Below are positions 30,772-38,253 of a DNA stretch of 42,860 nucleotides, piece by piece (position 1 is the stretch's first letter; each line of letters opens with the position of its first letter). Made by a program: the position numbers and the translations under genes. The notes under the pieces were generated by a model that did no database searches, was not told the DNA's origin, and was given only the letters and a program-made list of their open reading frames with translations. This DNA comes from a virus: positions 1-42,860 of IMG/VR virus record IMGVR_UViG_3300002835_000380; one strand, written 5' to 3'.

Positions 30772-30800
30772 TTGATTTATTTTCCCGATTCTGCTAGAAT
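30772..30800 (+). promoter_or_regulatory. TTGATT-N17-TAGAAT promoter
   Basis: TTGATT (30772-30777), 17 bases ending TGC, TAGAAT (30795-30800). The extended -10 is like those of the WTGTCAG class, but the WTGTCAG element is missing. Confidence 0.6.
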
Positions 30801-30829
30801 TGGATTACGACCACTAGAAAGGACCCCAC

Positions 30830-31564
30830 ATGCCAAACTGGGTATATAACTCGTTAGCAATAGAAGCAATAGAGGCTGACCCTAGTCAGATTACTAAACT
30901 AGTTTCTCAAGTCAATCAACCATTTCAACGACAGCATGACCAATGGAACTCTGATACACATCAAATGGAATTGTTAGATGTTGAGTATTCCAATCCTGTC
31001 TTTGCATTCTGGAACATTGTCAAACCTACAGACCTAGAGACTTATGCTTTGCAGAAAGACCCAAACCATGATGATTCTATTATAGATTTTCAAGGTAACA
31101 ACTGGTATGACTGGAATGTGCGTAACTGGGGAACTAAATGGGATGTTGCTGTTCATGATAAGGAACAGTATCCTGAAACTACTATGGAGCATGGTGATAA
31201 GTCAGTTATTTATAGTTTCAATACTGCTTGGTCCCCTCCGATTCCTGCGGTGCTTGCCCTATCAGAGCAGTATCCTGATTTAGTCTTTCATCTGTTCTAC
31301 CAAGAAGAAACAGGGTGGGGTGGAGACATGCAGATTATGGGTGGTGCCACAATCAGAGAGCAACACTATGAATCACAGTGTAGAGATTGTGATGCAACTG
31401 ACTGCATGGAGTATTGCGATAACGACTGCGGTGAGATTTGTAATGAGTGTAACTATCTAGGTGAGGCTGACCTTGATGCAGTATCAGAATGTGAGATTCA
31501 CAAGGCATACCTAGACGAGGAACATGTGCCCGAATACCGCAGACTTGACAAAGCCAACGCATAA
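30830..31564 (+). CDS. Api92-like / DUF1281-type protein
   Basis: A 244-residue protein starting MPNWVYNSLAIEAIEADPSQ, with FAFWNIVKP, NWYDWNVRNWGTKWDV and FNTAWSPPIPAVLALSEQYP ... WGGDMQIMGG. These are the conserved blocks of the Api92-like/DUF1281 phage family, which has a ferredoxin-like fold of unknown role. The C-terminus is extended by a Cys cluster (CRDCDATDCMEYCDNDCGEI) that probably binds metal and that I do not recall as standard in the family. GAAAGG precedes the ATG. Confidence 0.75.
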   Translation: MPNWVYNSLAIEAIEADPSQITKLVSQVNQPFQRQHDQWNSDTHQMELLDVEYSNPVFAFWNIVKPTDLETYALQKDPNHDDSIIDFQGNNWYDWNVRNWGTKWDVAVHDKEQYPETTMEHGDKSVIYSFNTAWSPPIPAVLALSEQYPDLVFHLFYQEETGWGGDMQIMGGATIREQHYESQCRDCDATDCMEYCDNDCGEICNECNYLGEADLDAVSECEIHKAYLDEEHVPEYRRLDKANA

Positions 31565-31598
31565 TGAGATAATTGAACAAACGACCCAAGGAGATAAT

Positions 31599-31925
31599 AT
31601 GGCAAAAATAGATATGGATAAACTAGAACTAATCGGCAGTTTCGGTGTCGACAGTGGACAAGCAATGGTAGGTGACCCCTGCTATCTTGATGAGTGGAAA
31701 ACTAATCGTGATGAGGAGTGGGACTTGGCAGGCAAGATAGGCCAATACTCCTATCAAGGTGCTAGTGCCACCACTATTGATAGTTCTGCTGGAGTATTAG
31801 GCAACGGTAGGTCAGTAGTATTCAACACAGGCTACGGCGACGGCGTCTACCCTGTTTATGCTGAATTCAATGATGACGGCAGAGTTGCTCGTATTGTTAT
31901 TGAATTTGTTAGTGATGAGGAGTAA
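31599..31925 (+). CDS. Hypothetical protein with VDSGQ...DPCYL motif
   Basis: 108 residues from ATG 31599 (AAGGAG upstream). FGVDSGQAMVGDPCYLDEW is a motif seen in a family of small phage and bacterial beta proteins, possibly related to DUF4241; the assignment is from memory. The rest is beta-rich (FNTGYGDGVYPVYAEFNDDG). Co-transcribed with the Api92-like gene. Confidence 0.62.
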   Translation: MAKIDMDKLELIGSFGVDSGQAMVGDPCYLDEWKTNRDEEWDLAGKIGQYSYQGASATTIDSSAGVLGNGRSVVFNTGYGDGVYPVYAEFNDDGRVARIVIEFVSDEE

Positions 31926-31928
31926 TTA

Positions 31929-32021
31929 ATGGAAATCATTCTAGTAGTACTATTTGTAATCTGGTGCCTAGGTGCACTATCAGGTGGCCTAACTGGATAC
32001 ACAGGAGAGGTAAAGAAATAA
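31929..32021 (+). CDS. Single-pass membrane peptide (30 aa)
   Basis: A 30-residue peptide with one membrane helix (IILVVLFVIWCLGALSGGL) and a short polar tail. Its TAA shares a base with the next ATG. The coupling supports expression; the role is unknown. Confidence 0.5.
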   Translation: MEIILVVLFVIWCLGALSGGLTGYTGEVKK

Positions 32022-32380
32022 TGGGAGCCCGCTGTAATTTCGTTTTTAAACAATCAGAGGACCTAGCAGTTACGTTGTACAGCCACTGGGACGAAGACCA
32101 TATGCATGAACTCCTGGCAGCAGCCCTGCAGCATGCAATGCCACGCATTCAAATGGGTGACACAGCCTATGCGACTCGTATGGCCATTAGTTACATCATC
32201 AAGGATTCCATTCTGGATGAGACAGGTTATGGTATTACAGCCATGGACCCCTCAGACCAGGGATTCTTGGACCATCCAATCACAATTGATTTAACTGATA
32301 TGACAGTAGGCAGCGGTGAAGACTGGCACAATATCGAGGACTTCATTCACTACCACACAGGTTTAATTGCGAAGGTCTAG
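32021..32380 (+). CDS. Hypothetical protein (119 aa)
   Basis: 119 residues from ATG 32021 (TAATG). The N-terminus MGARCNFVFKQSEDLAVTLY plus SHWDEDHM is typical of a small actinophage family of unknown function. His and Asp residues are frequent (EDWHNIEDFIHYHTG), so a metal site is possible. End of the 30830 operon. Confidence 0.62.
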   Translation: MGARCNFVFKQSEDLAVTLYSHWDEDHMHELLAAALQHAMPRIQMGDTAYATRMAISYIIKDSILDETGYGITAMDPSDQGFLDHPITIDLTDMTVGSGEDWHNIEDFIHYHTGLIAKV

Positions 32381-32421
32381 GTTGGGTCACCTGGATCTTG
32401 GGTGGAGGGGGCAGCGTGGGG

Positions 32422-32450
32422 TTGCCCTTTCCACCAACTTTTGGTACAAT
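32422..32450 (+). promoter_or_regulatory. TTGCCC-N17-TACAAT promoter
   Basis: TTGCCC (32422-32427), 17 bases, TACAAT (32445-32450), followed by GGAGGAGG and the ATG at 32468. Confidence 0.55.
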
Positions 32451-32467
32451 GATAATGGAGGAGGACT

Positions 32468-32674
32468 ATGCGTATCAGACGAATACTAACTGAAGAAGAA
32501 AAAGTTGCTAAGAAGATTGGCAATGAGATTGCTGACCTCAGAGTAGACTTAGAACTAGTAGGTCAGTATATGGCACAGTCACAGCCTTATGTGGTGTATA
32601 ATCGTTTACAGGTAATAGCAGAAGCAGCCAAGGAAACCAAGGAGGGCACCAACTATGCCAGAAACAACTTTTGA
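32468..32674 (+). CDS. Basic helical protein (68 aa)
   Basis: A 68-residue protein (MRIRRILTEEEKVAKKIGNE), basic at the start and helical throughout. It has a strong GGAGGAGG ribosome binding site and overlaps the next gene by 20 bases. Function unknown. Confidence 0.6.
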   Translation: MRIRRILTEEEKVAKKIGNEIADLRVDLELVGQYMAQSQPYVVYNRLQVIAEAAKETKEGTNYARNNF

Positions 32675-32918
32675 GAACAAGGCCCTTATATTGGGACAAC
32701 TCTGGTTAAACTATAAATCAGATGATGAGTTAGCAGATTTCTTTGAGTACAACGACTTGGGGCTGCCGCTTGCCTTTGCATTTGCCGAGGGGATAATTAA
32801 TAGTACTCCTACACTAGAGCAGTATATCAACGAGTCCTGGTTCTTATTGCTAGAGGGACTGGGTGTTGAGGATACAGGGTTTGAAGACATCACCGATCTT
32901 CTGGAGGAGGAGGCGTAA
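32655..32918 (+). CDS. Acidic helical protein (87 aa)
   Basis: An 87-residue acidic protein (LADFFEYNDLGLPLAFAFAE) with a helical, Leu-rich pattern and an acidic tail. It is probably a partner of the basic protein it overlaps (inference from opposite charges and coupling). Confidence 0.58.
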   Translation: MPETTFENKALILGQLWLNYKSDDELADFFEYNDLGLPLAFAFAEGIINSTPTLEQYINESWFLLLEGLGVEDTGFEDITDLLEEEA

Positions 32919-32944
32919 AATCGCCCGTGCCATACTTTTATCTG

Positions 32945-33590
32945 TTTGTCAAACCTTCAAACCTTATTACGAAAAGGCATTACGAACCCCTAAACCGTAG
33001 CCCCCACTGAAAGATTACGATCCAAACCTTTATATCCCCAAACCTTATACCATGGATATCCTGGTTTGTCAAATAGGTGTATAATTGTATTATGCCAAGA
33101 CACTTTGCAAACCTTTATAGCCAGAGATCTCATAGGCATGACTCTAAAAGAGATTACGATCAATTCACTGAAGACATGAATACTCTAACAGGTATGTTGT
33201 ATTCTATTGTTACCCTTAAGGGTTTCTTTCCTTTCTTTAGATCCCCCGCCAAAAACGCAGATCTTGCGGGCGGGCCCGCTCCCTATCCTACCCCGCTCGA
33301 AAATGCGGGGGATAAAGAGTAACCAAACTACCCCCTATAGAATAACAAACCTTTTCTCCTGGTTTCCTATATATTTTATAAAGTTTTGTTAAAAAACATT
33401 ACGATATTGGCAAATTTTCCCCTGGTTTTGGTAGATTTTTATGGGCAATTTCATGCATATAAGACACTTGACAAACCACTATTTTGCATGTATAATGCCC
33501 AAACCTTATATCAGGATATGATGGTTTGACAATATCGGGCATATGTGGTACAAAGGTTTGAAGGTTTGGGATATGAAGGTTTTTCGATTT
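32945..33590. repeat. AAACCTT / GGTTTGTCAA short-repeat region
   Basis: At least ten AAACCTT or AAGGTTT heptamers occur here (32951, 32959, 33024, 33040, 33109, 33347, 33501, and reversed at 33553, 33561, 33576), mixed with GGTTTGTCAA/TTGACAAACC and ATTACGA motifs. They flank and enter the 76-aa gene. They may be protein-binding sites or part of a replication or packaging region. Apart from that gene, 33323-33749 holds no credible gene. Confidence 0.55.
33092..33322 (+). CDS. Small basic protein (76 aa), leaderless
   Basis: 76 residues from ATG 33092, which lies six bases after TATAAT (33080-33085). A His/Arg-rich start (MPRHFANLYSQRSHRHDSKR) is followed by a hydrophobic patch (MLYSIVTLKGFFPFFRSP) and a Pro/Gly-rich end encoded by unusually GC-rich DNA. 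No recognisable -35 is present. Function unknown. Confidence 0.5.
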   Translation: MPRHFANLYSQRSHRHDSKRDYDQFTEDMNTLTGMLYSIVTLKGFFPFFRSPAKNADLAGGPAPYPTPLENAGDKE

Positions 33591-33689
33591 GACATTACGA
33601 ACGCCATATGGTAAAGGGTTCCCTACTCCACTATCCTCCACAATCCTCCACTTTAACCCTATCTAATAATATCATCAGTAACATTTTTC

Positions 33690-33710
33690 TGTGGATAAAC
33701 CTGTGGATAA
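33690..33710. promoter_or_regulatory. Tandem perfect DnaA boxes (reverse orientation)
   Basis: TGTGGATAA at 33690-33698 and 33702-33710, both the reverse complement of TTATCCACA, five bases before the -35 of the nuclease-like gene. Confidence 0.65.
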
Positions 33711-33715
33711 CATAC

Positions 33716-33743
33716 TTGACAAACCATCCAAACCAGATATAAT
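33716..33743 (+). promoter_or_regulatory. TTGACA-N16-TATAAT leaderless promoter
   Basis: TTGACA (33716-33721), 16 bases, TATAAT (33738-33743), six bases, ATG 33750. Confidence 0.75.
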
Positions 33744-33749
33744 TGATAT

Positions 33750-34193
33750 ATGAACAAACCATTCAGTCCTAAACTATACGCCGATAACGATGATGCCAAG
33801 ATACTTGTAATAGATTATCTAGAGGCTAATGGATTTTCGGCGGGGATCAATTCAGATGACTACGGCATAGACCTATTGGCCAAACACCTTAAAACCAACA
33901 AAGACTATGAACTTGAAGTTGAGGTTAAGCATAACTGGAAAGGCCATATGTTCCAATATAAAACCTTACACTTTCCTGGCCGTAAACTTAAATTTGTCAA
34001 GGATTCCGACCAAACCGTATTCTTCATTCTAAACCATGAGAGAACCCATGCCTATTGGGTAAAAGGCAGTGTATTGGCCAAATGCCCTATAGTGGTAAAG
34101 GACACCATCTATACCAGAAATGAAAGGTTTATAGAGGTGGCCATAGATAACTGCCATCTCCTAGACCTTAGCAAACCCCTATCCCTGATATAG
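33750..34193 (+). CDS. PD-(D/E)XK nuclease-like protein
   Basis: A 147-residue protein. An N-terminal helix (AKILVIDYLEANGFSAGINS) leads to DDYGIDLLAK and YELEVEVKHNWKG, matching the D...(E)xK core of the restriction-endonuclease-like fold, with catalytic candidates Asp in GID and the ExK of EVEVK. It probably cuts or binds DNA, perhaps as a phage recombination or host-DNA nuclease. Predicted leaderless, with DnaA boxes just upstream. Confidence 0.65.
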   Translation: MNKPFSPKLYADNDDAKILVIDYLEANGFSAGINSDDYGIDLLAKHLKTNKDYELEVEVKHNWKGHMFQYKTLHFPGRKLKFVKDSDQTVFFILNHERTHAYWVKGSVLAKCPIVVKDTIYTRNERFIEVAIDNCHLLDLSKPLSLI

Positions 34194-34210
34194 GCACTAT
34201 AGACGATACT

Positions 34211-34270
34211 AACCGATAGTGCTCTTATAGAGCATATGAAAGTTTGTTATTCTATTTTCCGCCGAACTTT
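34211..34270 (+). repeat. Duplicated hairpin element, copy A
   Basis: AACCGATAGTGC, a hairpin GCTCT-TAT-AGAGC (34221-34233), then T-rich DNA and TTTTCCGCC. Copy B at 38226-38284 has the same flanks but a compensated stem. It may act as a terminator for the nuclease-like gene. Confidence 0.55.
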
Positions 34271-34292
34271 ACATACCGCCGAAATTTGAACC

Positions 34293-34313
34293 TGTGGATA
34301 AACCTGTGGATAA
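34293..34313. promoter_or_regulatory. Tandem perfect DnaA boxes (reverse orientation)
   Basis: TGTGGATAA at 34293-34301 and 34305-34313. The spacing and AAACC linker are identical to those of the pair at 33690-33710. Confidence 0.65.
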
Positions 34314-34334
34314 CTATGATACAATGGGATTATT

Positions 34335-34454
34335 ATGATTAGAATACTATGCTACAAGTGCGGAGTCGTATTTGAAAAAGATTACGATACCAAGACTTTA
34401 TGCCCGAACTGCGAAGATAAACTATTCGAGCAACAATCCTCTTTTGAAGAATAA
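34335..34454 (+). CDS. Zinc-ribbon microprotein (39 aa)
   Basis: A 39-residue protein with CYKCG ... CPNCED, a rubredoxin-like zinc ribbon. TACAAT lies nine bases before ATG 34335, giving a leader of about three bases. It is similar in design to other zinc microproteins in the window. Confidence 0.62.
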   Translation: MIRILCYKCGVVFEKDYDTKTLCPNCEDKLFEQQSSFEE

Positions 34455-34478
34455 TACAGTGCTATAATATTTTTGTAT

Positions 34479-34625
34479 ATGGATCAAGAAATGCTAGACA
34501 AGATAGCCAAGATCATATCTCCCTATCTTAAGACAAAGCACAAAGAAAAAGAGTCTCACGACTTGGCAAAACGAATATTTGAGGAGTTGAAAGAAAATTA
34601 TGACAACATTAGAAGTTTTCAATGA
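34479..34625 (+). CDS. Small helical protein (48 aa)
   Basis: A 48-residue charged helical protein (MDQEMLDKIAKIISPYLKTK) with TATAAT ten bases upstream. It overlaps the following oxygenase gene by 26 bases, so it is probably co-expressed with it. Function unknown. Confidence 0.55.
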   Translation: MDQEMLDKIAKIISPYLKTKHKEKESHDLAKRIFEELKENYDNIRSFQ

Positions 34626-35154
34626 ATCTCCATACAAACTTGTAAAAAACTATTTTAAGATAAATACAGATTGGGAGACAGCGCTTACTCTTTTGTATAA
34701 AAATTCTGACAAATCTCAGCATAGTCCTGGCGTTCTGTGGTTTAAGATTAAAAACCGTAAAATATTTAAAGAAATACCAGACCTAAAAACTTTTTGTGAA
34801 AATATAAATAAAGATTCTAACTCAGAGTTTTTTGAAAATTGTTCGTTCAATGACGATTGGTATTCAGGATATTGTGATTGCTCTGGTTTATGGCATCTAG
34901 ATGGACCTGTTTTATCTTTAGACTATCAAGGCATGCAATCTCACAAAGATGTATTCGATACAGCATATATTCAAATTTTGGGAAATTCTTTTTGGACACT
35001 TGGAGGAGAAATAGAGGTAACACTAAACCCAGGAGATCTTCTATATGTATCTAAAAAAATAACTCACGCAGTAAAAGGCGAAGGACCAAGATTTGGTGCG
35101 CTAATTGTTGCCCCCAGATATAAGGGCAGTACAAACCTCAAAAACTCCATGTGA
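34600..35154 (+). CDS. JmjC/cupin-like 2OG-Fe(II) oxygenase
   Basis: A 184-residue protein. GLWHLDGPVLSLDYQG carries an HxD pair like the JmjC/cupin hydroxylases, and LNPGDLLYVSKKITHAVKG supplies the distal His. N-terminal Trp-rich motifs (GVLWFKIKNRK) pack around the core in such folds. The likely substrate is a protein side chain or small molecule. Its 3' end overlaps the convergent Cys protein gene by 54 bases. Confidence 0.65.
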   Translation: MTTLEVFNESPYKLVKNYFKINTDWETALTLLYKNSDKSQHSPGVLWFKIKNRKIFKEIPDLKTFCENINKDSNSEFFENCSFNDDWYSGYCDCSGLWHLDGPVLSLDYQGMQSHKDVFDTAYIQILGNSFWTLGGEIEVTLNPGDLLYVSKKITHAVKGEGPRFGALIVAPRYKGSTNLKNSM

Positions 35155-35433
35155 CACAAAATGACCGCAAGGGCACGGCTCTGTTTTGCATGTGCAATCT
35201 TCTGGTTTAGGCAAATACTGTTTGTCGTTAGCAGTTTCAATAACATTGCAAGGCTTATTTGATTGATGTGCAACATATTCACCGCATGGACAAAACCCTA
35301 TTTTACCCCATTGGCCTGTATGACCACCACCACCAACCTGAACTACCTGACCATCATCACCAACATTGGCACTTCCAGAACATGTTCTAATATCTGTGCT
35401 ATATTGCTGATTGGGGTGCTTATTTCGTTTCAT
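35101..35433 (-). CDS. Double CPCGxxVxH zinc protein, leaderless
   Basis: 110 residues from ATG 35433, set by TAGACT six bases upstream; ATG 35439 would lie inside the -10 spacing. Two repeats, CPCGEYVAHQSNKPC and CPCGHFVSHGVFEVC, each give a C-x-C-x4-H-x6-C knuckle, so two zinc sites are likely. A Gly-rich linker (VVQVGGGGHTGQWG) lies before them. Function unknown. Divergent from the oxygenase at 35481. Confidence 0.6.
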   Translation of the reverse strand: MKRNKHPNQQYSTDIRTCSGSANVGDDGQVVQVGGGGHTGQWGKIGFCPCGEYVAHQSNKPCNVIETANDKQYLPKPEDCTCKTEPCPCGHFVSHGVFEVCTALISGGNN

Positions 35434-35480
35434 AATCATAGTCTACCATACAGACCAAATGATGGTATAATTAAATCAAC

Positions 35481-36062
35481 ATGGAAAATTTCAACAAAAT
35501 CTACTTAGAAGAAAATATCTTTTACATAGAAAATTTTATATCAGATACTGACATAGAAGAGGTTCTTGCTAATGTCGGATCTTGGACTCTCAGAAGACAA
35601 GATCATCATGAAAAGATATCATTTTCTATATTTGAGTCAGAAGAGGCGATTAATAAATTTAAAAAACTCGTCGAGGATAAAGTTTCTATTGTAACAAACA
35701 ATAAAGATCAAAAACTAAGAAAGATATCCATGTTGCAAAAATATAGCCCTACCGACTCATCTCCATTGGCTTTAGGGTATCACTACGAAAACCACCCAGA
35801 ATGTGATTACGAATCTAGATGGATCACCCTTGGTGTTGTACTATACCTAAATGATGGATACGCAGGTGGAGAGTTAATATTTGAACACAAACCTATTGAG
35901 TTTGCCCCTAAGAAGGGAACACTAATAGTGTTTCCAGCAAGTGAAGAATATAGTCATGCTGTAAAACAGGTCACAGGCAAGGATCGTATTGTATATTCTG
36001 CATTCGTATATGCTAAACAATATTGGGACATATTAAATAGAGCAGGGTTTACTGACTTTTAA
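35481..36062 (+). CDS. P4H-like 2OG-Fe(II) oxygenase with HxE
   Basis: A 193-residue protein. LGYHYENHPECDYESRWITL then VVLYLNDGYAGGELIF aligns with the oxygenase at 9008-9619, but the metal motif is HxE instead of HxD. Distal His in EYSHAVKQV and Arg in DRIVYSAFVY are present. HxE can still bind iron in some family members. TATAAT is nine bases before the ATG. It overlaps the convergent oxygenase gene by 14 bases. Confidence 0.72.
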   Translation: MENFNKIYLEENIFYIENFISDTDIEEVLANVGSWTLRRQDHHEKISFSIFESEEAINKFKKLVEDKVSIVTNNKDQKLRKISMLQKYSPTDSSPLALGYHYENHPECDYESRWITLGVVLYLNDGYAGGELIFEHKPIEFAPKKGTLIVFPASEEYSHAVKQVTGKDRIVYSAFVYAKQYWDILNRAGFTDF

Positions 36063-36603
36063 TAGCATTATCAAGAAACATCTGCAAAGTAACTCTTAGG
36101 TTATTACCTAAAACTGGGGTTGTATAGTGCAATTCAAACTTATCGTTGTAGACCAATAGCCCACGCTTAGGGGTTATTATGTTCCACTCTTGAGTCTGTT
36201 CATCCTTGTAGTGAAACATACCACCGTTATTAATACTCCACTCTTGGTTAAGATATACTGTTATTGGCTTTCTGCTATCTCCTACTTTGCCATCCTTATG
36301 AGGAGGTATATAGGATCCAGGGGTAAATAGGGTTACCTGTGCACCCACAGCATCACCTTTCTTTATAATTCCAAGGTCAATCAACTCATCTGATATTAAA
36401 TCACACAACAAATCAGGGACTATGTAGAGTATGGCTATGTGACTGTGCTCTCTTACATTTTCAGGCCAAGACATATTCGTAGTGGTTACAACTGGATTGG
36501 GGTATCCAAACTTAGATATTTCTGAGGCATTATAGTAACTCATAGCAAAATTGTATAGTTCCTCACACAGGCTATCGCTAAGGCCTTTATCGTATATCTT
36601 CAC
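36049..36603 (-). CDS. 2OG-Fe(II) oxygenase
   Basis: A 184-residue protein with GSYIPPHKDGKVG (HxD), distal His in FELHYTTPV and Arg in NNLRVTLQMF, and a YLNQEWSINNGGMFHY strand between. It starts at GTG 36603, four bases after the stop of the GIY-YIG gene, and a TACAAT overlaps that junction. The substrate is unknown; the closest design is aspartyl/asparaginyl-hydroxylase-like P4H folds. Confidence 0.72.
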   Translation of the reverse strand: MKIYDKGLSDSLCEELYNFAMSYYNASEISKFGYPNPVVTTTNMSWPENVREHSHIAILYIVPDLLCDLISDELIDLGIIKKGDAVGAQVTLFTPGSYIPPHKDGKVGDSRKPITVYLNQEWSINNGGMFHYKDEQTQEWNIITPKRGLLVYNDKFELHYTTPVLGNNLRVTLQMFLDNAIKSQ

Positions 36604-36606
36604 GCC

Positions 36607-36921
36607 TTATTGTACCATTTTGATCGCTTTATTAATCATGCGTATCAAACCTCGTCTGGTTATCTTTGAGGCATCAAAGGTCTCTGTATAGCCTCCCTGT
36701 GGCATATATTCCTTGTCTAGGAAAGAACCATGTTTTTCCCTTAGTGTTCTTAGTACTAGTGTTTCTACGGCTCTTGCCTTATCCCGTTCGGAAAACCACC
36801 AATACTTAATCAATACCCAACCCTTAGTCCTATGGCTTGCAAACCTTCTTCCGCTTACATCTGATATACCTATCTTGACAGCCTTATATACAGGGCTATA
36901 AAGTATATAAAGTAAAGTCAT
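36607..36921 (-). CDS. GIY-YIG nuclease family protein (T5orf172-like)
   Basis: A 104-residue protein. LYILYSPVYKAVKIGISDVS is the GIY-YIG core with a catalytic Arg in SGRRFASH, and ARAVETLVLRTLREKHG supplies the metal-binding Glu. It is a short stand-alone domain, as in the T5orf172/MUG113 group. Possible roles are a homing-type nuclease or DNA repair. TATAAT (36928-36933, minus) six bases before ATG 36921 predicts a leaderless mRNA. Confidence 0.7.
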   Translation of the reverse strand: MTLLYILYSPVYKAVKIGISDVSGRRFASHRTKGWVLIKYWWFSERDKARAVETLVLRTLREKHGSFLDKEYMPQGGYTETFDASKITRRGLIRMINKAIKMVQ

Positions 36922-36948
36922 GTCTTTATTATACCCCGTCGAAAATGA

Positions 36949-37578
36949 CTATTTAAAAAGCACTTCTCTTGTTGAGTCTTTGGTAAACCACATGGGGATA
37001 GTATATCTGTCTTCGTTTGTAATATTTATTTGATGAACCATATCAACATTGTGCGATGGAAAAATTACTAAATTCCCTAAACTTGGCTTGATTGACAAAT
37101 TCATAGTTGGAAAATAAAGTTCTCCACCATCATTTACTGTATTTAAATATAAAATAGAACTATAAGCAAAATGTTGTTGATACCCACTTCCCACATCAGA
37201 ATGAACCCTTAGCCAATCACCCTTTAAATGTTTAGCCAACCACAAAGAGGTCAGATACTGGGTCTCTTTTTCCTCATATAATTCTTTTATATTTGTTTTT
37301 GCTTTTTCAACTATACTTTTGATTAAATCCTCTATGTCTTCAAGCCTTGTTATAAATTTTTCTGGTTTATACGTTTTCATTTCGTCGTCTTGTCCAAACC
37401 TTCTTTTATAAAATCTATTTTCAAGATAAACAAAGTTTGGACTTGATCCATCGCTCATCCAAGGTTCGGCATTAATAATATTACGATTTATATAATTAAT
37501 TATTTTATTTGATTCTTCCGTGTTTATAAAATTTTCAACGATTTTTACTTTTTCTTCTGGATCTTGAAATGCTGTCAT
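36949..37578 (-). CDS. P4H-like 2OG-Fe(II) oxygenase, leaderless
   Basis: A 209-residue protein with WLRVHSDVGSGYQQHFAYSS (HxD), ILYLNTVNDGGELYFP, distal His in VDMVHQI and Arg in DRYTIPMWF. All iron and cosubstrate residues are intact. It aligns with 9008-9619 along the core. TACAAT (37585-37590, minus) is six bases before ATG 37578. The gene fires divergently from the membrane peptide at 37611, only 32 bases away. Confidence 0.8.
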   Translation of the reverse strand: MTAFQDPEEKVKIVENFINTEESNKIINYINRNIINAEPWMSDGSSPNFVYLENRFYKRRFGQDDEMKTYKPEKFITRLEDIEDLIKSIVEKAKTNIKELYEEKETQYLTSLWLAKHLKGDWLRVHSDVGSGYQQHFAYSSILYLNTVNDGGELYFPTMNLSIKPSLGNLVIFPSHNVDMVHQINITNEDRYTIPMWFTKDSTREVLFK

Positions 37579-37610
37579 TTATCTATTGTATCATAGGGTA
37601 TAATTAATAT

Positions 37611-37706
37611 ATGAATGAACAAAAAATAAAACAAAGCGTTAGGGCTTTAACAGTCCTATTTGGAATATTTATTGCCGTAACCATAATTGCAGCCATATTT
37701 GCTTGA
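37611..37706 (+). CDS. Single-pass membrane peptide (31 aa), leaderless
   Basis: A 31-residue peptide with a short basic start and one membrane helix (ALTVLFGIFIAVTIIAAIFA). TATAAT (37599-37604) is exactly six bases before the ATG. Its end overlaps the -35 of the next gene. Confidence 0.6.
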   Translation: MNEQKIKQSVRALTVLFGIFIAVTIIAAIFA

Positions 37707-37731
37707 CATATAGCCATAAACCTGTCATACT
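37703..37731 (+). promoter_or_regulatory. TTGACA-N17-CATACT leaderless promoter
   Basis: TTGACA (37703-37708), 17 bases, CATACT (37726-37731), six bases, ATG 37738. Confidence 0.72.
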
Positions 37732-37737
37732 AGTAGT

Positions 37738-38253
37738 ATGCAAACATTTCTACCATCTCAAGACTTTACCCAGTCTGCCCAAATACTAGACTCAAAGCGC
37801 CTTAACAAACAAATATTAGAGTGCTACCAGATTCTCAATGTTCTATCTGGCAAGTCGCCTACAGGTGGATGGCGTAATCATCCAGCAGTATTGATGTGGC
37901 GTGGCTTTGAGCGAGGTCTATGGGCGTATGTGCAGGCTATGATTGTGGAAGCCAAGTATCGTGGTATCAAGACAGAAAACAATGAGACAAACCTGAACAG
38001 ACTTAAAGACCAGTGTTGGGATGATTGGGGTAGCGATGCTCCAGCATTTTGGTTTGACAACAACAAATTGTCTAGGGTTACTACTACACACAAGGTAAGT
38101 TTGTTTAACAAAGATCCTTTGTATTATGCAAGGTTTCAGCCACATGTTAATAGTTTCTTTAACTCCCCTTGCTGTCCTGAGCGTAAGTTGCCGTGTAAGT
38201 ATTATTGGCCAACACACGAAAAAGTAACCGATAGTGCCCTTGTAGGGAATTGA
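37738..38253 (+). CDS. Pyrimidine-dimer DNA glycosylase-like protein (MSMEG_6728 type)
   Basis: A 171-residue protein. MQTFLPSQDFTQSAQILDSK then RLNKQILECYQILNVLSG and WRNHPAVLMWRGFERGLWAY are the conserved blocks of the MSMEG_6728 family, related to T4 endonuclease V (Pyr_excise). Such enzymes cut UV-induced pyrimidine dimers. The N-terminal Thr/Gln region fits the usual N-terminal active site. A protective role in sunlit water is an inference. The last codons lie in the duplicated hairpin element B. Confidence 0.75.
   Translation: MQTFLPSQDFTQSAQILDSKRLNKQILECYQILNVLSGKSPTGGWRNHPAVLMWRGFERGLWAYVQAMIVEAKYRGIKTENNETNLNRLKDQCWDDWGSDAPAFWFDNNKLSRVTTTHKVSLFNKDPLYYARFQPHVNSFFNSPCCPERKLPCKYYWPTHEKVTDSALVGN

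Noticed and set aside
33399-33641. An 80-codon minus-strand reading frame in the repeat zone.
   Set aside because: It consists of AAACCTT-type repeats, has no ribosome binding site or promoter and no protein-like pattern.
21353-34313. Calling the DnaA-box pairs a single classical replication origin.
   Set aside because: They are spread over 13 kb, each at a promoter; no clustered boxes with an adjacent AT-rich unwinding element were seen.
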